Shown in pieces: positions 6,788 through 15,568 of a stretch of DNA of 64,000 nt. The stretch's first letter is position 1, and each line of letters starts with the position of its first letter. The DNA is from Nocardioides oleivorans. GTDB lineage: Bacteria; Actinomycetota; Actinomycetes; Propionibacteriales; Nocardioidaceae. The stretch covers positions 1,736,001 through 1,800,000 of the forward strand of contig NZ_SDWT01000001.1 of the NCBI RefSeq assembly GCF_004137255.1. Direction: 5' to 3'. The translations under genes and the position numbers were made by a program. The notes under the pieces were generated by a model that was given only the letters and a program-made list of their open reading frames with translations, made no database searches and had not been told where the DNA came from.

Positions 6788-8293
6788 GTGGTCTGGCTGG
6801 TCGGTGCGCTCCTGCTCGCCTGGATGGCCTGGGGACCGGTCGTCCTGGTCGTCGCCGCGCTGCTGCTCGGCATCCCGCGACTGCGCTGGTGGGTCCAGGA
6901 CCGCGCCTACGTCGACCGTCGCACGGCCGGCTGGGTCGCCGGCTTTGTCGTCGCCCTGGTCGGCGCGGTGCTCGTCGTCCCCGACGGGTGGCTGCCGATC
7001 CCGCCCGCACCGGGCGTGATGGCGGGGCCGTCGTACACCGGCCGTCCCGCGTCGGCGCGTCCGGTCGCCGCCGAGGTGGTGACCAACCCGCACCTGGCGG
7101 CCACCGCCTCGTCCACGAGGCCGGGACCGCTGGGGCTGCAGCCCGAGGTGGAGACGTCGTGGTTCGGGCTCCAGCGCTGCGGGCGGATCGAGCCGACCTC
7201 CACCGACGCGCTGGTCGCCCTGTGTGCCGGCAGGTCGGGGGACAGCCTGCGCGTGATCGACCCGGCATCGATGCGGCCGAGCGCCACCCGCGAGCTGCCC
7301 GACCCGGGGAGGAGCGGCTGCACGACGACCGGTTTCCACCTCGACGCCGGCGACCGCGCGGTCGTCGCCACGTCGGACCGGCAGGTGATGGCCATCGCGA
7401 CGGCGCCCGGCGACAGCGAGGGCGAGGTCGAGCTCACGACCGACGCCAGCTGGGACCTCAAGCCCTGGGTGCCCTACGGCGACTGCCTCGTCGACGTCGT
7501 GCCGGACTGGACGGGCCGGCTCTGGTGGGTCTCGCGCGACGGCCTCGTCGGCACGATCACCCCGGAGACCGAGGCGGTCGGCGTCCTCGACCTCGGCGAG
7601 CACGTCGAGCGCGCGATGGCCGTCGACCAGCAAGGTGTGTACGTCGTCACCGACGCGGCGCTGCACCGGCTCGGGGCCGGCGCGGACGGCGTACCCGTGG
7701 ACGCGTGGCGCACCGAGCACGCCGGCGAGAGCGGGTCGGCGCCGACGCTGCTCGACGGCGGGGTGGTCGCCATCACCGACGAGGACGACGGCCGGCTGCA
7801 GGTGGTCTTCGTGTCCCGCGCCGGTGGCGAGGAGGTGTGCCGACAGTCCGTCTTCGAGAAGGGCCACGGCGCCACCGACAGCGACCTGGCCTCCGTCGGC
7901 TCGGGCGTCGTGGTCACCAACAACGACGACTACTCCTCGCCCCGCAGCGCCCTGCTCGGGTTCACCAGCAGCCCTGGCATCGCCCGCGTCGACCTCGTCG
8001 ACGGCGGCTGCGTCGTCGAGTGGACGAGCGAGGCCGTGTCGCCCGGCTCCGGCGTGACGGCGAGCTGGCCGAACGGCCTGGTCTACGCGTGGACCAAGCG
8101 GCCCTCGCTCACCGGCGTGAGTGCGTGGTACCTCACCGCCATCGACGCCGCCGGCGGCCGCAGCATGTGGAGCGTGCGCACCGGCACCGGCCTCCTCGCC
8201 GGCAGCGACGGCTCGACGATCACCCTCGCCTCGGACGGCTCGGCCTGGCTCGGCACCCTCGCCGGGCTGGTCCGGGTCCGCGACCGCTCCTGA
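6788..8293 (+). CDS. Membrane-anchored beta-propeller-like protein of unknown function
   Basis: This 501-residue protein starts with two membrane helices (about residues 2-26 and 42-63: GWVAGFVVALVGAVLVV). A long extracytoplasmic part follows with repeated beta-strand blocks of WD/PQQ-propeller type, such as LWWVSRDGLVGTITPETEAV, GVYVVTDAALHRL and GSAWLGTLAGLVRVRD. Several scattered cysteines (for example RCGR, GCTTTG, GDCLVD) could form disulfides. No catalytic motif is visible. GTG at 6788 lies just before the first membrane helix. The gene stands alone and the next gene is convergent. A role as a scaffold or sensor at the cell surface is only a guess. Confidence 0.7.
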   Translation: MVWLVGALLLAWMAWGPVVLVVAALLLGIPRLRWWVQDRAYVDRRTAGWVAGFVVALVGAVLVVPDGWLPIPPAPGVMAGPSYTGRPASARPVAAEVVTNPHLAATASSTRPGPLGLQPEVETSWFGLQRCGRIEPTSTDALVALCAGRSGDSLRVIDPASMRPSATRELPDPGRSGCTTTGFHLDAGDRAVVATSDRQVMAIATAPGDSEGEVELTTDASWDLKPWVPYGDCLVDVVPDWTGRLWWVSRDGLVGTITPETEAVGVLDLGEHVERAMAVDQQGVYVVTDAALHRLGAGADGVPVDAWRTEHAGESGSAPTLLDGGVVAITDEDDGRLQVVFVSRAGGEEVCRQSVFEKGHGATDSDLASVGSGVVVTNNDDYSSPRSALLGFTSSPGIARVDLVDGGCVVEWTSEAVSPGSGVTASWPNGLVYAWTKRPSLTGVSAWYLTAIDAAGGRSMWSVRTGTGLLAGSDGSTITLASDGSAWLGTLAGLVRVRDRS

Positions 8294-8325
8294 CCGCCGC
8301 CGTCCCCCGTCCCCTCCCCGCCCAG

Positions 8326-8387
8326 GTATCTAGGGACGTTCTGGTAGGTCTCGGTCGGGATTTCCCCACCACTTCGTCCCTAGATAC
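8326..8387. terminator. 13-base inverted repeat between convergent genes
   Basis: GTATCTAGGGACG (8326-8338) is exactly inverted at 8375-8387 with a 36-base spacer. It lies between two convergent stop codons. It may be a bidirectional terminator or the ends of a very small palindromic element. Confidence 0.45.
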
Positions 8388-8408
8388 GCGGGGCCGAGGA
8401 CGCCGAGG

Positions 8409-9338
8409 TCAGGGCCAGGCGAGGCCGACCGTCTGCTCGCTCGTCTCCCAGAGCCGGCGCTGGGCCATCTCGTCGCGGGCGAGCGGGGTGCTGCCGACGA
8501 TCCGGGGCGCCCCGCTGCCCTGACCGGGACCGCCGGGACCGACGTACGTCCCGCCGGGCAGGTCGTCGGTCGCGGCCATCAGCGTCGGCCAGGCGCCGGC
8601 GTGCGCCGGCTGCGAGACCGCCCGCACGGCGGCGTCCATGATCGAGGCGACCCGACCCTGCGTGGACGAGAGCTGACCGTTGACGACGAGGTGGGTGCCG
8701 GCGAAGCCCGGGTGCGCTGCCATCGCCTGCACCGGCAGGCCGGCCCGACGCAGCCGACGGTCGAGCTCGAAGGTGAAGAGCAGGTTGGCCAGCTTGGTCT
8801 GGCCGTAGACCCGCCACCGGCTGTAGCGGCGACGCTCGCGCGGGTCACCGAGCGGGGCCGAGCGCGCCGCGCGGTGCATCTGGGAGGAGAGGGTGACGAC
8901 CCGCCCGTCGCCCGACGCGACGAGCTGCTCGAGCAGCAGACCGGTCAGCAGGAACGGCCCGAAGTGGTTGGTCGCCAGCTGCGACTCGAGCCCGTCGACG
9001 GTCCGCCGGTAGGGGCTGGCCATGATGCCGGCGTTGTTGACGAGCAGGTGGATCGGTCCGATCCCGGCCGCCTCCCCGGCGGCCGAGCGGACCGACGAGA
9101 GGTCGGCGAGGTCGACGACGAGGGTCTCGAGCGAGGCGCCCGGCACCTCGGCGCGGATGGCGTCGGCCGCGGCGCCCAGCTTGTCCGGCGTACGTCCTGC
9201 GAGCACGACGCGTGCACCGTGACGGGCGAGCTCGAGGGAGGTGTGGAAGCCGAGCCCGCCGAGCGTCGGTCCGGTGACGAGCGCGGTGCGACCGGTGAGG
9301 TCCGGGATGTCGGCGGTCGTCCAGGCGTCACGGCTCAC
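8409..9338 (-). CDS. Short-chain dehydrogenase/reductase
   Basis: This 309-residue protein is a classical-type SDR, close to the retinol-dehydrogenase/protochlorophyllide-reductase-like branch. It shows the dinucleotide-binding TGPTLGGLGF (about 22-31), an NNAG motif (101-104) and the catalytic YGQTK (Y178, K182) after VVTLSSQ (S151/S152). GTG at 9338 overlaps the stop of the upstream mycothiol-type gene as GTGA, so the two are translationally coupled. That pairing hints at a shared detoxification or catabolic role. The substrate cannot be read from the sequence. Confidence 0.88.
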   Translation of the reverse strand: MSRDAWTTADIPDLTGRTALVTGPTLGGLGFHTSLELARHGARVVLAGRTPDKLGAAADAIRAEVPGASLETLVVDLADLSSVRSAAGEAAGIGPIHLLVNNAGIMASPYRRTVDGLESQLATNHFGPFLLTGLLLEQLVASGDGRVVTLSSQMHRAARSAPLGDPRERRRYSRWRVYGQTKLANLLFTFELDRRLRRAGLPVQAMAAHPGFAGTHLVVNGQLSSTQGRVASIMDAAVRAVSQPAHAGAWPTLMAATDDLPGGTYVGPGGPGQGSGAPRIVGSTPLARDEMAQRRLWETSEQTVGLAWP

Positions 9339-10147
9339 GGCGTGACGCCCATCGCGGCGACCACGCGCTCGCCGAGGTCGGTGTCGCCCGTGATGCGTAC
9401 GCCGTCGGGGTCGGCGCCGCGGCGGCCACCCGCCAGCACGACGAAGGTCTCGCGGTCCATCGCCAGGGTCGCCGACGGCTCGTCGTGGTCGCTGCCCGGG
9501 CGCCCTCGTCCGTCCTCGCCGACCACGGCGACGGCCGGTGCGTGCCCCTCCACCTCGAGGCGTACGACGCTGCCCTCCGGCGCCTGCGCCTTCTTCCCGA
9601 CGATGAAGGGCAGGCTCTCCAGCAGGTAGTCGACCGAGTGCAGTGCGGGCGCGTTGTCGAGGTTGCCGGGCAGGTCGAGCGCGCGACGGATGTCCTGCTC
9701 GTGCATCCACACGTCGAGCGGTCGGTTGCGCAGCAGCAGGCCCGTGCTCCAGCCGATCGCTCCGAAGACCGCCGGGGCGGGGGCGGCGGCGTCCGTCGGG
9801 GGATCGGCGAGCAGCTGGGTGTGGCGGGCGGTGGTCGACTCGCGGATCTCGGTGATGAGCGCGTCGGTCGCCGCCTGCCGCCGGGCCACGACGCCCTGCT
9901 CGGTGAACTGGCCCATCGTCCCGTGGGCGTGCGGCGCCTCGCCGATCTCGACGTCGTCGTGGGGCCGGCCGGCGAGCAGCGACTCGAGGTGCGCGGTGTG
10001 CGCCGCGACCGCCTGGACGTCCCAGCCCGGCAGGTCGGTCGCCTGGGACCACTGGTCGTCGCCCACCTCCTCGAGCAGTCGGGTGAAGTCGTCGACCGCC
10101 TCCCACCACACCGCGACGTAGGACGCGAGGCGCTCCTGATCACTCAT
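9335..10147 (-). CDS. Maleylpyruvate isomerase-family, mycothiol-dependent-type protein
   Basis: This 270-residue protein belongs to the actinobacterial DinB-like MDMPI family. It has an N-terminal four-helix bundle with the metal-ligand pattern WDVQAVAAHTAHLES, a second conserved segment RPLDVWMHEQDIRRAL, and a C-terminal alpha/beta domain with ATLAMDRETFVVLAGGRR. Members use mycothiol as cofactor or are uncharacterised relatives. ATG at 10147 is the natural start: a much longer upstream frame exists, but the conserved N-terminus begins here. It overlaps the SDR gene by 4 bases and is first of the two-gene operon. Confidence 0.85.
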   Translation of the reverse strand: MSDQERLASYVAVWWEAVDDFTRLLEEVGDDQWSQATDLPGWDVQAVAAHTAHLESLLAGRPHDDVEIGEAPHAHGTMGQFTEQGVVARRQAATDALITEIRESTTARHTQLLADPPTDAAAPAPAVFGAIGWSTGLLLRNRPLDVWMHEQDIRRALDLPGNLDNAPALHSVDYLLESLPFIVGKKAQAPEGSVVRLEVEGHAPAVAVVGEDGRGRPGSDHDEPSATLAMDRETFVVLAGGRRGADPDGVRITGDTDLGERVVAAMGVTP

Positions 10148-10310
10148 GCGACCGAGCCTAGGGCCACTCGCGTCACCCGCAGGGAGGTGCGTAGTGGCCC
10201 GTTGTGGCCCTTTTGTTCCATTCAGCCACGTGAGATCCACAAGCCGCCTAGCGTCGCCGTCACCGACCGGGCCGATCCGCGGCCTCGCGGCCCTTCGAAG
10301 GGCATCTCCC

Positions 10311-11942
10311 ATGTCTTCACGCCTGCGTCGGCCCGCCGTCGCACTCCTGGCGACGACGCTGTCCCTCAGCGTCCTCGGCCTCGCACCCGCGGCCCATGCT
10401 GCGGACGGCTCCATCTCCGGCCACATCACCACCGGTGGGGTCGACCTCACCGACGGCGTCTACGTCTCGGTGTTCACGCTCGATGGCGACCAGACGGTAG
10501 GCGAGGAGGCCTACCCCGACGAGGACGGCAACTACGTCGTGGAGGGCGTCGCACCCGGCACCTACGTCGTGACCTTCCAGGTCCCGGACGGGACCTACGT
10601 CTACGAGGCCTACAACGACGCCACGCAGTTCGAGGACGCCGACCCCGTCACCGTCGCCAGCGGTGAGTCGGTCACGGGCATCGATGCCGACATGGCCCTG
10701 TCCGGACAGATCACCGGCGTGGTCGAGTCCAGCGCCGGCCCCTTGGCCGATGCGTCCGTGGGCGTCTACGCCGAGGTGTCGCTGCCGGGTGGCGGCACCG
10801 ACTGGGACTACGTGGACGGGGCCTCCACCAACGACCTCGGCTCCTACGAGGTCGAGGGGCTCGAGGCCGGCTCGTACCTCGTCGACTTCAGCGCCGACGG
10901 CTACCAGACCGAGTACTTCGACGACGCCGCCACGATCGATGACGCCGCCCTCGTCGAGGTGGAAGGTGGCGAGGCCACCCCGGACATCGACGCCGTGCTC
11001 GCCGAGGACGCCACGATCAGCGGCACCGTCACCGGCGCCGAGGGCCAGCCCCTGCCCGGGACCTACGTCATCGCCTACGCGGACCGCGACTTCCAGGACC
11101 CCGCCGACATCACCCAGGCCGACACCGACGGTGGATACACGCTCGACGGCCTGCGGGCTGCCGGCTACGTCGTGTACTTCAGCTACGAGGACGACTCGAC
11201 CCAGACCTACCTCGACGAGTACTACGACAACGTCGGCGAGGAGGAGGACGCCACCGTCCTCGGCCTCGCCGCCGGTGACGACGAGGTCGGCATCGACGCC
11301 CAGCTGATCGCGGGCGAGCACGTCCCGGTCGAGCTCCCCTACGTCGTCAACGTGACCGAGCCGACCATCTCCGGCACTCCGTACGTGGGCGCGACTCTCA
11401 CCGCCAACCCGGGGACCTGGACGCCCACGCCCACCAGCTACGAGTACTACTGGTTCGCCGGCAACGACTTCGTGCAGGGCGGCACGTCCGCGACCTACGT
11501 CCCGACCGCTGCCGATCTCGGCAAGGTGATCGGGGTGCTGGTCGAGGCGTACGCCGACGGTCACGACAACGGCTACGCCGGCTCGGCCGGCACGGCACCC
11601 GTCACCCTGGCGCCGGTCCCGGTGCCGCCGGTCGCGACGCCGACGCCGACCCCGGCCGTCGCCCCTGAGGCCGCCCTCACCTCGATCCTCAAGAGCCTCG
11701 ACGTCAAGGGTGCCCCCAAGGTCGGCAGCACGGTCAAGCTCACCGGGCTCGACGCGTCCTTCCGGACCGCGGTGAAGTACAAGCTCCAGTGGTACGCCGG
11801 CTCCAAGGCGATCAAGAAGGCCACGAAGTCCAAGCTGAAGATCACCTCGGCGATGAAGGGCAAGAAGATCTCGGTCAAGGTCACCGCGACCGCCGCCGGG
11901 GCCAAGGTCACGAAGAAGCTGATCCTCGGCAAGGCGCGCTGA
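10311..11942 (+). CDS. Secreted protein with carboxypeptidase-regulatory-like repeats
   Basis: This 543-residue protein has a clear signal peptide (LLATTLSLSVLGLAPAAHA, cleavage about residue 28). Three prealbumin-like/SdrD-B-like repeats follow (roughly 30-115, 118-205 and 210-295), each with an ISGxx(T) start and a GTYVV or GSYLV turn. Next comes an Ig-like segment (TEPTISGTPYVGATLTANPG, about 345-430), a Pro/Thr linker and a Lys-rich C-terminal beta domain (about 455-543). The repeats are very acidic while the last domain is strongly basic, a charge split suited to wall or polymer binding. No catalytic site is visible. ATG at 10311 is chosen because it starts the signal peptide. Confidence 0.8.
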   Translation: MSSRLRRPAVALLATTLSLSVLGLAPAAHAADGSISGHITTGGVDLTDGVYVSVFTLDGDQTVGEEAYPDEDGNYVVEGVAPGTYVVTFQVPDGTYVYEAYNDATQFEDADPVTVASGESVTGIDADMALSGQITGVVESSAGPLADASVGVYAEVSLPGGGTDWDYVDGASTNDLGSYEVEGLEAGSYLVDFSADGYQTEYFDDAATIDDAALVEVEGGEATPDIDAVLAEDATISGTVTGAEGQPLPGTYVIAYADRDFQDPADITQADTDGGYTLDGLRAAGYVVYFSYEDDSTQTYLDEYYDNVGEEEDATVLGLAAGDDEVGIDAQLIAGEHVPVELPYVVNVTEPTISGTPYVGATLTANPGTWTPTPTSYEYYWFAGNDFVQGGTSATYVPTAADLGKVIGVLVEAYADGHDNGYAGSAGTAPVTLAPVPVPPVATPTPTPAVAPEAALTSILKSLDVKGAPKVGSTVKLTGLDASFRTAVKYKLQWYAGSKAIKKATKSKLKITSAMKGKKISVKVTATAAGAKVTKKLILGKAR

Positions 11943-11957
11943 CGCCCGACCGAGACA

Positions 11958-11998
11958 CGACGAGGGCCGGATCCCACGGGGGTATCCGGCCCTCGTCG
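11958..11998. terminator. Bidirectional terminator hairpin
   Basis: CGACGAGGGCCGGAT (11958-11972) pairs perfectly with 11984-11998 around an 11-base loop. It sits between the stop of the secreted-repeat gene and the stop of the convergent response-regulator gene, so it can serve both. Confidence 0.75.
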
Positions 11999-12005
11999 CG
12001 TGCGC

Positions 12006-12611
12006 CTAGAGCCAGCCGCGGTCCTGGGCGATGCGCGCGGCCTCGCTGCGCGTGGTCGCCCCGGTCTTCCCGATCGCGGCAGACAGGTGGTTGCGCACGG
12101 TGCCCTCCGACAGGTGCACCCGCGCGGCGATGGTCGCGACGGGTGCACCGTCGAGGGCGTACGTCAGCAGCTCGCGCTCGCGGCCGGTGAGCGGGCTCGG
12201 GCCATCGATGAGCGACTCCGCGGCGAGGTCGGGGTCGATGACCCGGAGCCCGGAGTGCACGCGGCGCACGGCGTCGGCGAGCTGCCGAGCGGGAGTGTCC
12301 TTCACGACGAAGCCGGAGGCGCCGGCCTCGATCGCCCGGCGCACGTAGCCCGGCCGGCCGAAGGTCGTCACGATGAGTGAGCGCACCTCGGGAAGGTCCC
12401 GGCGCACGGCGGCCGCGGCGTCGATGCCGTTGAGCCCCGGCATCTCGATGTCGAGCAGGCAGACCTCGGCGCCGGACGCTCGCGCCGCCTCGACCACCTC
12501 GTCGCCTCGACCGACCTGGGCCACGACCTCGAGGTCGGACTCGAGGTCGAGCAGCGCGGCGAGGGCGCCGCGGACGAGGGCCTGGTCGTCGGCGAGGAGC
12601 AGCTTGATCAC
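12006..12611 (-). CDS. NarL/LuxR-type response regulator
   Basis: This 201-residue regulator has a receiver domain with the acidic pocket (LLLADDQ), phospho-acceptor Asp54 (CLLDIEMPG) and the conserved Lys in GFVVKD. A LuxR-type helix-turn-helix occupies about 137-200 (LTGRERELLTYAL, IAARVHLSEGTVRNHL). It is the last gene of a four-gene operon (ABC ATPase, permease, kinase, regulator) whose members overlap by 4 bases. The kinase just upstream is its cognate partner. The likely target is its own operon, as in DesK/DesR and many exporter-linked systems. Confidence 0.93.
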   Translation of the reverse strand: MIKLLLADDQALVRGALAALLDLESDLEVVAQVGRGDEVVEAARASGAEVCLLDIEMPGLNGIDAAAAVRRDLPEVRSLIVTTFGRPGYVRRAIEAGASGFVVKDTPARQLADAVRRVHSGLRVIDPDLAAESLIDGPSPLTGRERELLTYALDGAPVATIAARVHLSEGTVRNHLSAAIGKTGATTRSEAARIAQDRGWL

Positions 12612-13666
12612 GGGAGCCCTACTTCCACTCGGGTGCCGGGCGAGGCCGGCGTGATGGTGAGCGTGCCGCCGGCCCCGGCGACGCGCTCGCGCATGCCGCG
12701 CAGGCCGTTGCCCTCCAGGCCGGAGCAGCCGGAACCGTCGTCGACGACGGCGATGCCGTGGGGGCCGAGCTCGATGACGACGCGACCGGCCCGCGCGTGC
12801 CGTATGACGTTGGTGACCGACTCGCGCAGCACCCAGGCCAGCAGCGCGCGGTGCCGCGGATCGGTGTCGGCGACGTCACCGTCGACGGTCGTGGTGACGC
12901 CGGCGTCGGCGAGCACGCGAGGCGCGGCGAGGAGCTCGGCCTCGAGGTTGCCGGCCCGCAGGCCACCCACGGTCGCGCGGACCTCGGCGAGCGCCTGGCG
13001 TGCCGTGGCCTGGATCGACTCCAGCTCCTCCTTCGCGCGAGCCGGGTCGACGTCGACGAGGCGGGCGGCGAGCTCGGCCTTCACCGACAGCGCGGTGAGG
13101 GAGTGGCCGAGGACGTCGTGCACGTCGCGCGCGACGCGCTCCCGCTCCGCCACCATGGCGTACTCGCTGCGGGCCACCTCGACGACCCGCTCCCGCTCGC
13201 CGAAGATGCGCAGCATCACCCCGCCGAGCATCACCGGCCAGAGCACCAGGAAGAAGAAGGTCGGGAAGCCGTCGATGTCCAGCAGGGAGACGAGCGGCAC
13301 GACGCTCCAGAAGGCGACGGACCATCGCCATGCGGGGGCCGGGAGCTCGAGCGCCGAGAGCATCGAGAGGTAGGGGGTGTAGGAGAGGACGCCGACCCCG
13401 ATCACCGGCATCGTGGCAGCGCCGATCAGCACCATGGCGCCCAGCGCCAGCCAGGGGGAGACCCTGCCGCTGTAGCCCAGGACGTTCGCAACGGCGAACC
13501 CGGCGATGAGCAGCAGGGTCACACCGGTGGCGAGCGGTGAGACGTCGGCGGCGAGGGCCGAGCTGATGGGGAAGAACAGGAAGACGAGCCAGATCGACGC
13601 GAACGCCCACCCCCACTTCTCCCAGGGGTTGACGGGGAGCTCGGCGCCGCCGGACGTGCTGGTCAC
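12608..13666 (-). CDS. DesK-like sensor histidine kinase
   Basis: This 352-residue kinase has five or so N-terminal membrane helices (about residues 18-155), then a HisKA_3 dimerisation helix with the phospho-acceptor His near residue 183 (ARDVHDVLGHSLTALS). A HATPase domain ends with VVDDGSGCSG and GLRGMRERV. GTG at 13666 overlaps the permease stop (GTGA), and the kinase stop overlaps the regulator start, so the system is tightly coupled. The multi-helix sensor with no large outer domain suggests it senses a membrane state or an ABC-transported hydrophobic compound. Confidence 0.92.
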   Translation of the reverse strand: MTSTSGGAELPVNPWEKWGWAFASIWLVFLFFPISSALAADVSPLATGVTLLLIAGFAVANVLGYSGRVSPWLALGAMVLIGAATMPVIGVGVLSYTPYLSMLSALELPAPAWRWSVAFWSVVPLVSLLDIDGFPTFFFLVLWPVMLGGVMLRIFGERERVVEVARSEYAMVAERERVARDVHDVLGHSLTALSVKAELAARLVDVDPARAKEELESIQATARQALAEVRATVGGLRAGNLEAELLAAPRVLADAGVTTTVDGDVADTDPRHRALLAWVLRESVTNVIRHARAGRVVIELGPHGIAVVDDGSGCSGLEGNGLRGMRERVAGAGGTLTITPASPGTRVEVGLP

Positions 13667-14478
13667 GTCCGCGCCCGGCTCCGGCGTACTCCCCAGGTCG
13701 CCAGCAGCGAGAAGATCACGATCCACGCGAGCACGTTAGCGACCGGGAGCCACAGCGGGTCGCTGCCGCCGAGCGGGAGCTCGCCGCCGGTGAGCGGGAA
13801 GCGGGCCAGCGCGGCGTACCCGTAGAGCGGGGTGAAGCGGCCGATGTCGAGCATCAGGCCGCTCATCGGCGTGAACAGGCCGCCGAGGAACGCCATCACC
13901 ACGATGAACCCCGAGGCGATGCCGGGTGCGTTGGAGCCGCGGAAGAGCAGGCTGACCGCGAGGCCGTAGATCGCGAAGAGCGCGGATCCGGCCCAGACGA
14001 TCGCACCGCCGAGCAGCCAGTCGCTCCAGTCGCCGCGCGCTCCGGTGAGCGCGCCGATGGCGAAGATCAGGGTGACCGGCATGGCCGCGACGACCATGGC
14101 GATGCCCGCCTTGGCAGCCACGAACGCGAGCGGGCGCATCGGGGTCAGGCCGAGCTGGCGGCCCCAGCCCATCATCTGCTCGGTCGCGGCGCTGCCGGCG
14201 ATGCCGGTGGTCGCGGTGACGGCGCCGTAGCAGGCCATCGAGATCATGATGTACATCGCGACGTTGCCGCTGCCGACCCTGTCGTCGGAGCCGAGGCCGA
14301 ACACGAGGTACATGAACATCGGCAGGCCGACGATGAAGAACATCGCCATCCGGTCGCGCAGCTGGCGACGCAGGTCGAGCCGGGCGTACGTCGCCATGTC
14401 GGGTCGTGGCGCGGTGCTGGCCCGGGTGGTGGTGGCGGCGGTCGTGGCCGCGGTCATGGTGTCGGGCGTGGTGCTCAT
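13663..14478 (-). CDS. ABC-2-type transporter permease
   Basis: This 271-residue membrane protein has about six helices, starting after a basic leader (LDLRRQLRDRMAMFFIVGLP), and fits the ABC2_membrane family. It forms an exporter with the ATPase encoded just upstream, whose stop overlaps this ATG (ATGA). The N-terminal 30 residues are Thr/Ala-rich and probably cytosolic. It shares an operon with a DesK/NarL two-component system, a common layout for drug, peptide or lipid exporters. The substrate is unknown. Confidence 0.88.
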   Translation of the reverse strand: MSTTPDTMTAATTAATTTRASTAPRPDMATYARLDLRRQLRDRMAMFFIVGLPMFMYLVFGLGSDDRVGSGNVAMYIMISMACYGAVTATTGIAGSAATEQMMGWGRQLGLTPMRPLAFVAAKAGIAMVVAAMPVTLIFAIGALTGARGDWSDWLLGGAIVWAGSALFAIYGLAVSLLFRGSNAPGIASGFIVVMAFLGGLFTPMSGLMLDIGRFTPLYGYAALARFPLTGGELPLGGSDPLWLPVANVLAWIVIFSLLATWGVRRSRART

Positions 14479-15356
14479 CGGGTGGCTCCGATCATCTCGG
14501 GGGAGTTGGGTGTCTCGGTCGTCAGGGCCAGGAACGCCGCCTCGAGGCTGGCGGCCGACACCTCGAGGTCGGTGACGCCGAGCGGCTCGAGCGCGTGGCG
14601 CACCTGCGCCAGCCAGGCGGGATCGATGCCGTCGGTGCCGACGACCTCGGCGGGCGGCCGGAAGGTCAGCGTCCGCCCGCCGTAGGCCGCGCGGACGTCG
14701 GTGGTCGCGGCGTCGTGGACGATCCGGCCGCGGTTCATCAGGACGGTCCGCTCGGCGAACTCGTCGGCCTCGGCGAGGTAGTGGGTGGCGAAGACGATCG
14801 TGCGCCCGAGCGCGGCGTCGGCGCGCATCGCCTGCCAGAACTCCTGCCGTGCGCCGACGTCCATGCCGGTCGTCGGCTCGTCGAGGATCACCAGGTCGGG
14901 GTCGGGCAGCAGCGCGAGCGCGAACTTCAGCCGCTGCTGCTCACCGCCCGAGCACGCCTCGACCCGGCGGCCGGCCAGCTCGGTGAGCCGGGCCCGCTCG
15001 AGGACGACCTCGACGCGGTCGGTGCGGCCGTGCAGCGCGGCGATCGCGCGGACGGTCTCCTCGACGGTGAAGTCGTTGAGCAGCCCGCCGGTCTGCATCA
15101 CCGCGGAGACCCGTCCGTTGCGGACCGCCTCCGCCGGGGTCATGCCGTAGACCTCGATCGTCCCGGCGTCGGGGTCGGTCAGGCCGAGCAGCATGTCGAC
15201 CGTGGTCGTCTTGCCCGCACCGTTCGGGCCGAGGAAGGCCACGATCTCGCCGGGCCGGACGGTCAGGTCGACGCCGTCGACCGCGACGACCTGCGTCCCG
15301 TCGGTGGTCCGGAACTGCTTGCGCAGGCCGCTCGCGTGGATGGCTGGTGTGCTCAT
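14475..15356 (-). CDS. ABC exporter ATP-binding protein
   Basis: This 293-residue ATPase has Walker A GPNGAGKTTT, a Q-loop VMQTGG, the signature CSGGEQQRLK (an unusual Cys before SGG), Walker B LVILDEPTTGMD and the H-loop FATHYL. The C-terminal 70 residues are the DrrA/CcmA-type extension. ATG at 15356 has AGGA 8 bases upstream; an ATG nine bases earlier is possible. It is the first gene of the ATPase-permease-kinase-regulator operon. Its promoter lies in the 100 bases between this start and the long palindrome at 15456-15539. Confidence 0.92.
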   Translation of the reverse strand: MSTPAIHASGLRKQFRTTDGTQVVAVDGVDLTVRPGEIVAFLGPNGAGKTTTVDMLLGLTDPDAGTIEVYGMTPAEAVRNGRVSAVMQTGGLLNDFTVEETVRAIAALHGRTDRVEVVLERARLTELAGRRVEACSGGEQQRLKFALALLPDPDLVILDEPTTGMDVGARQEFWQAMRADAALGRTIVFATHYLAEADEFAERTVLMNRGRIVHDAATTDVRAAYGGRTLTFRPPAEVVGTDGIDPAWLAQVRHALEPLGVTDLEVSAASLEAAFLALTTETPNSPEMIGATR

Positions 15357-15455
15357 GGGCCTCATCCTGTCGCCGTACCGGCCTCCGGGCCTGACGGAGT
15401 TGTCACGACCTCCCCGTGACACCTGTCATCCGGTCGGCCCGCACCCCCTTGCTGC

Positions 15456-15539
15456 TCCACGACGGGGTATCGGGAAGACAGCACGTCCCCCACGCAGCTG
15501 CGTGGGGGACGTGCTGTCTTCCCGATACCCCGTGGTGGA
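15456..15539. repeat. 84-base near-perfect palindrome
   Basis: The central 72 bases (15462-15533) are a perfect palindrome with no loop, centred on CGCAG/CTGCG. One G/G mismatch then five more paired bases on each side extend it to 15456-15539. It follows the 3' end of the FadE5-like gene by 30 bases and precedes the ABC operon, so it can act as a terminator. It is far longer than needed for that and could extrude as a cruciform. Confidence 0.85.
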
Positions 15540-15568
15540 CCGTCAGCGCGGCGCCACCCGGGGAGGTG

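Noticed and set aside
12006..13666. DesK/DesR system controlling the desaturase at 4.7 kb
   Set aside because: The kinase and regulator resemble DesK/DesR in type, but they overlap an ABC exporter operon and are 6 kb from the desaturase with unrelated genes between. The exporter is the likelier target.
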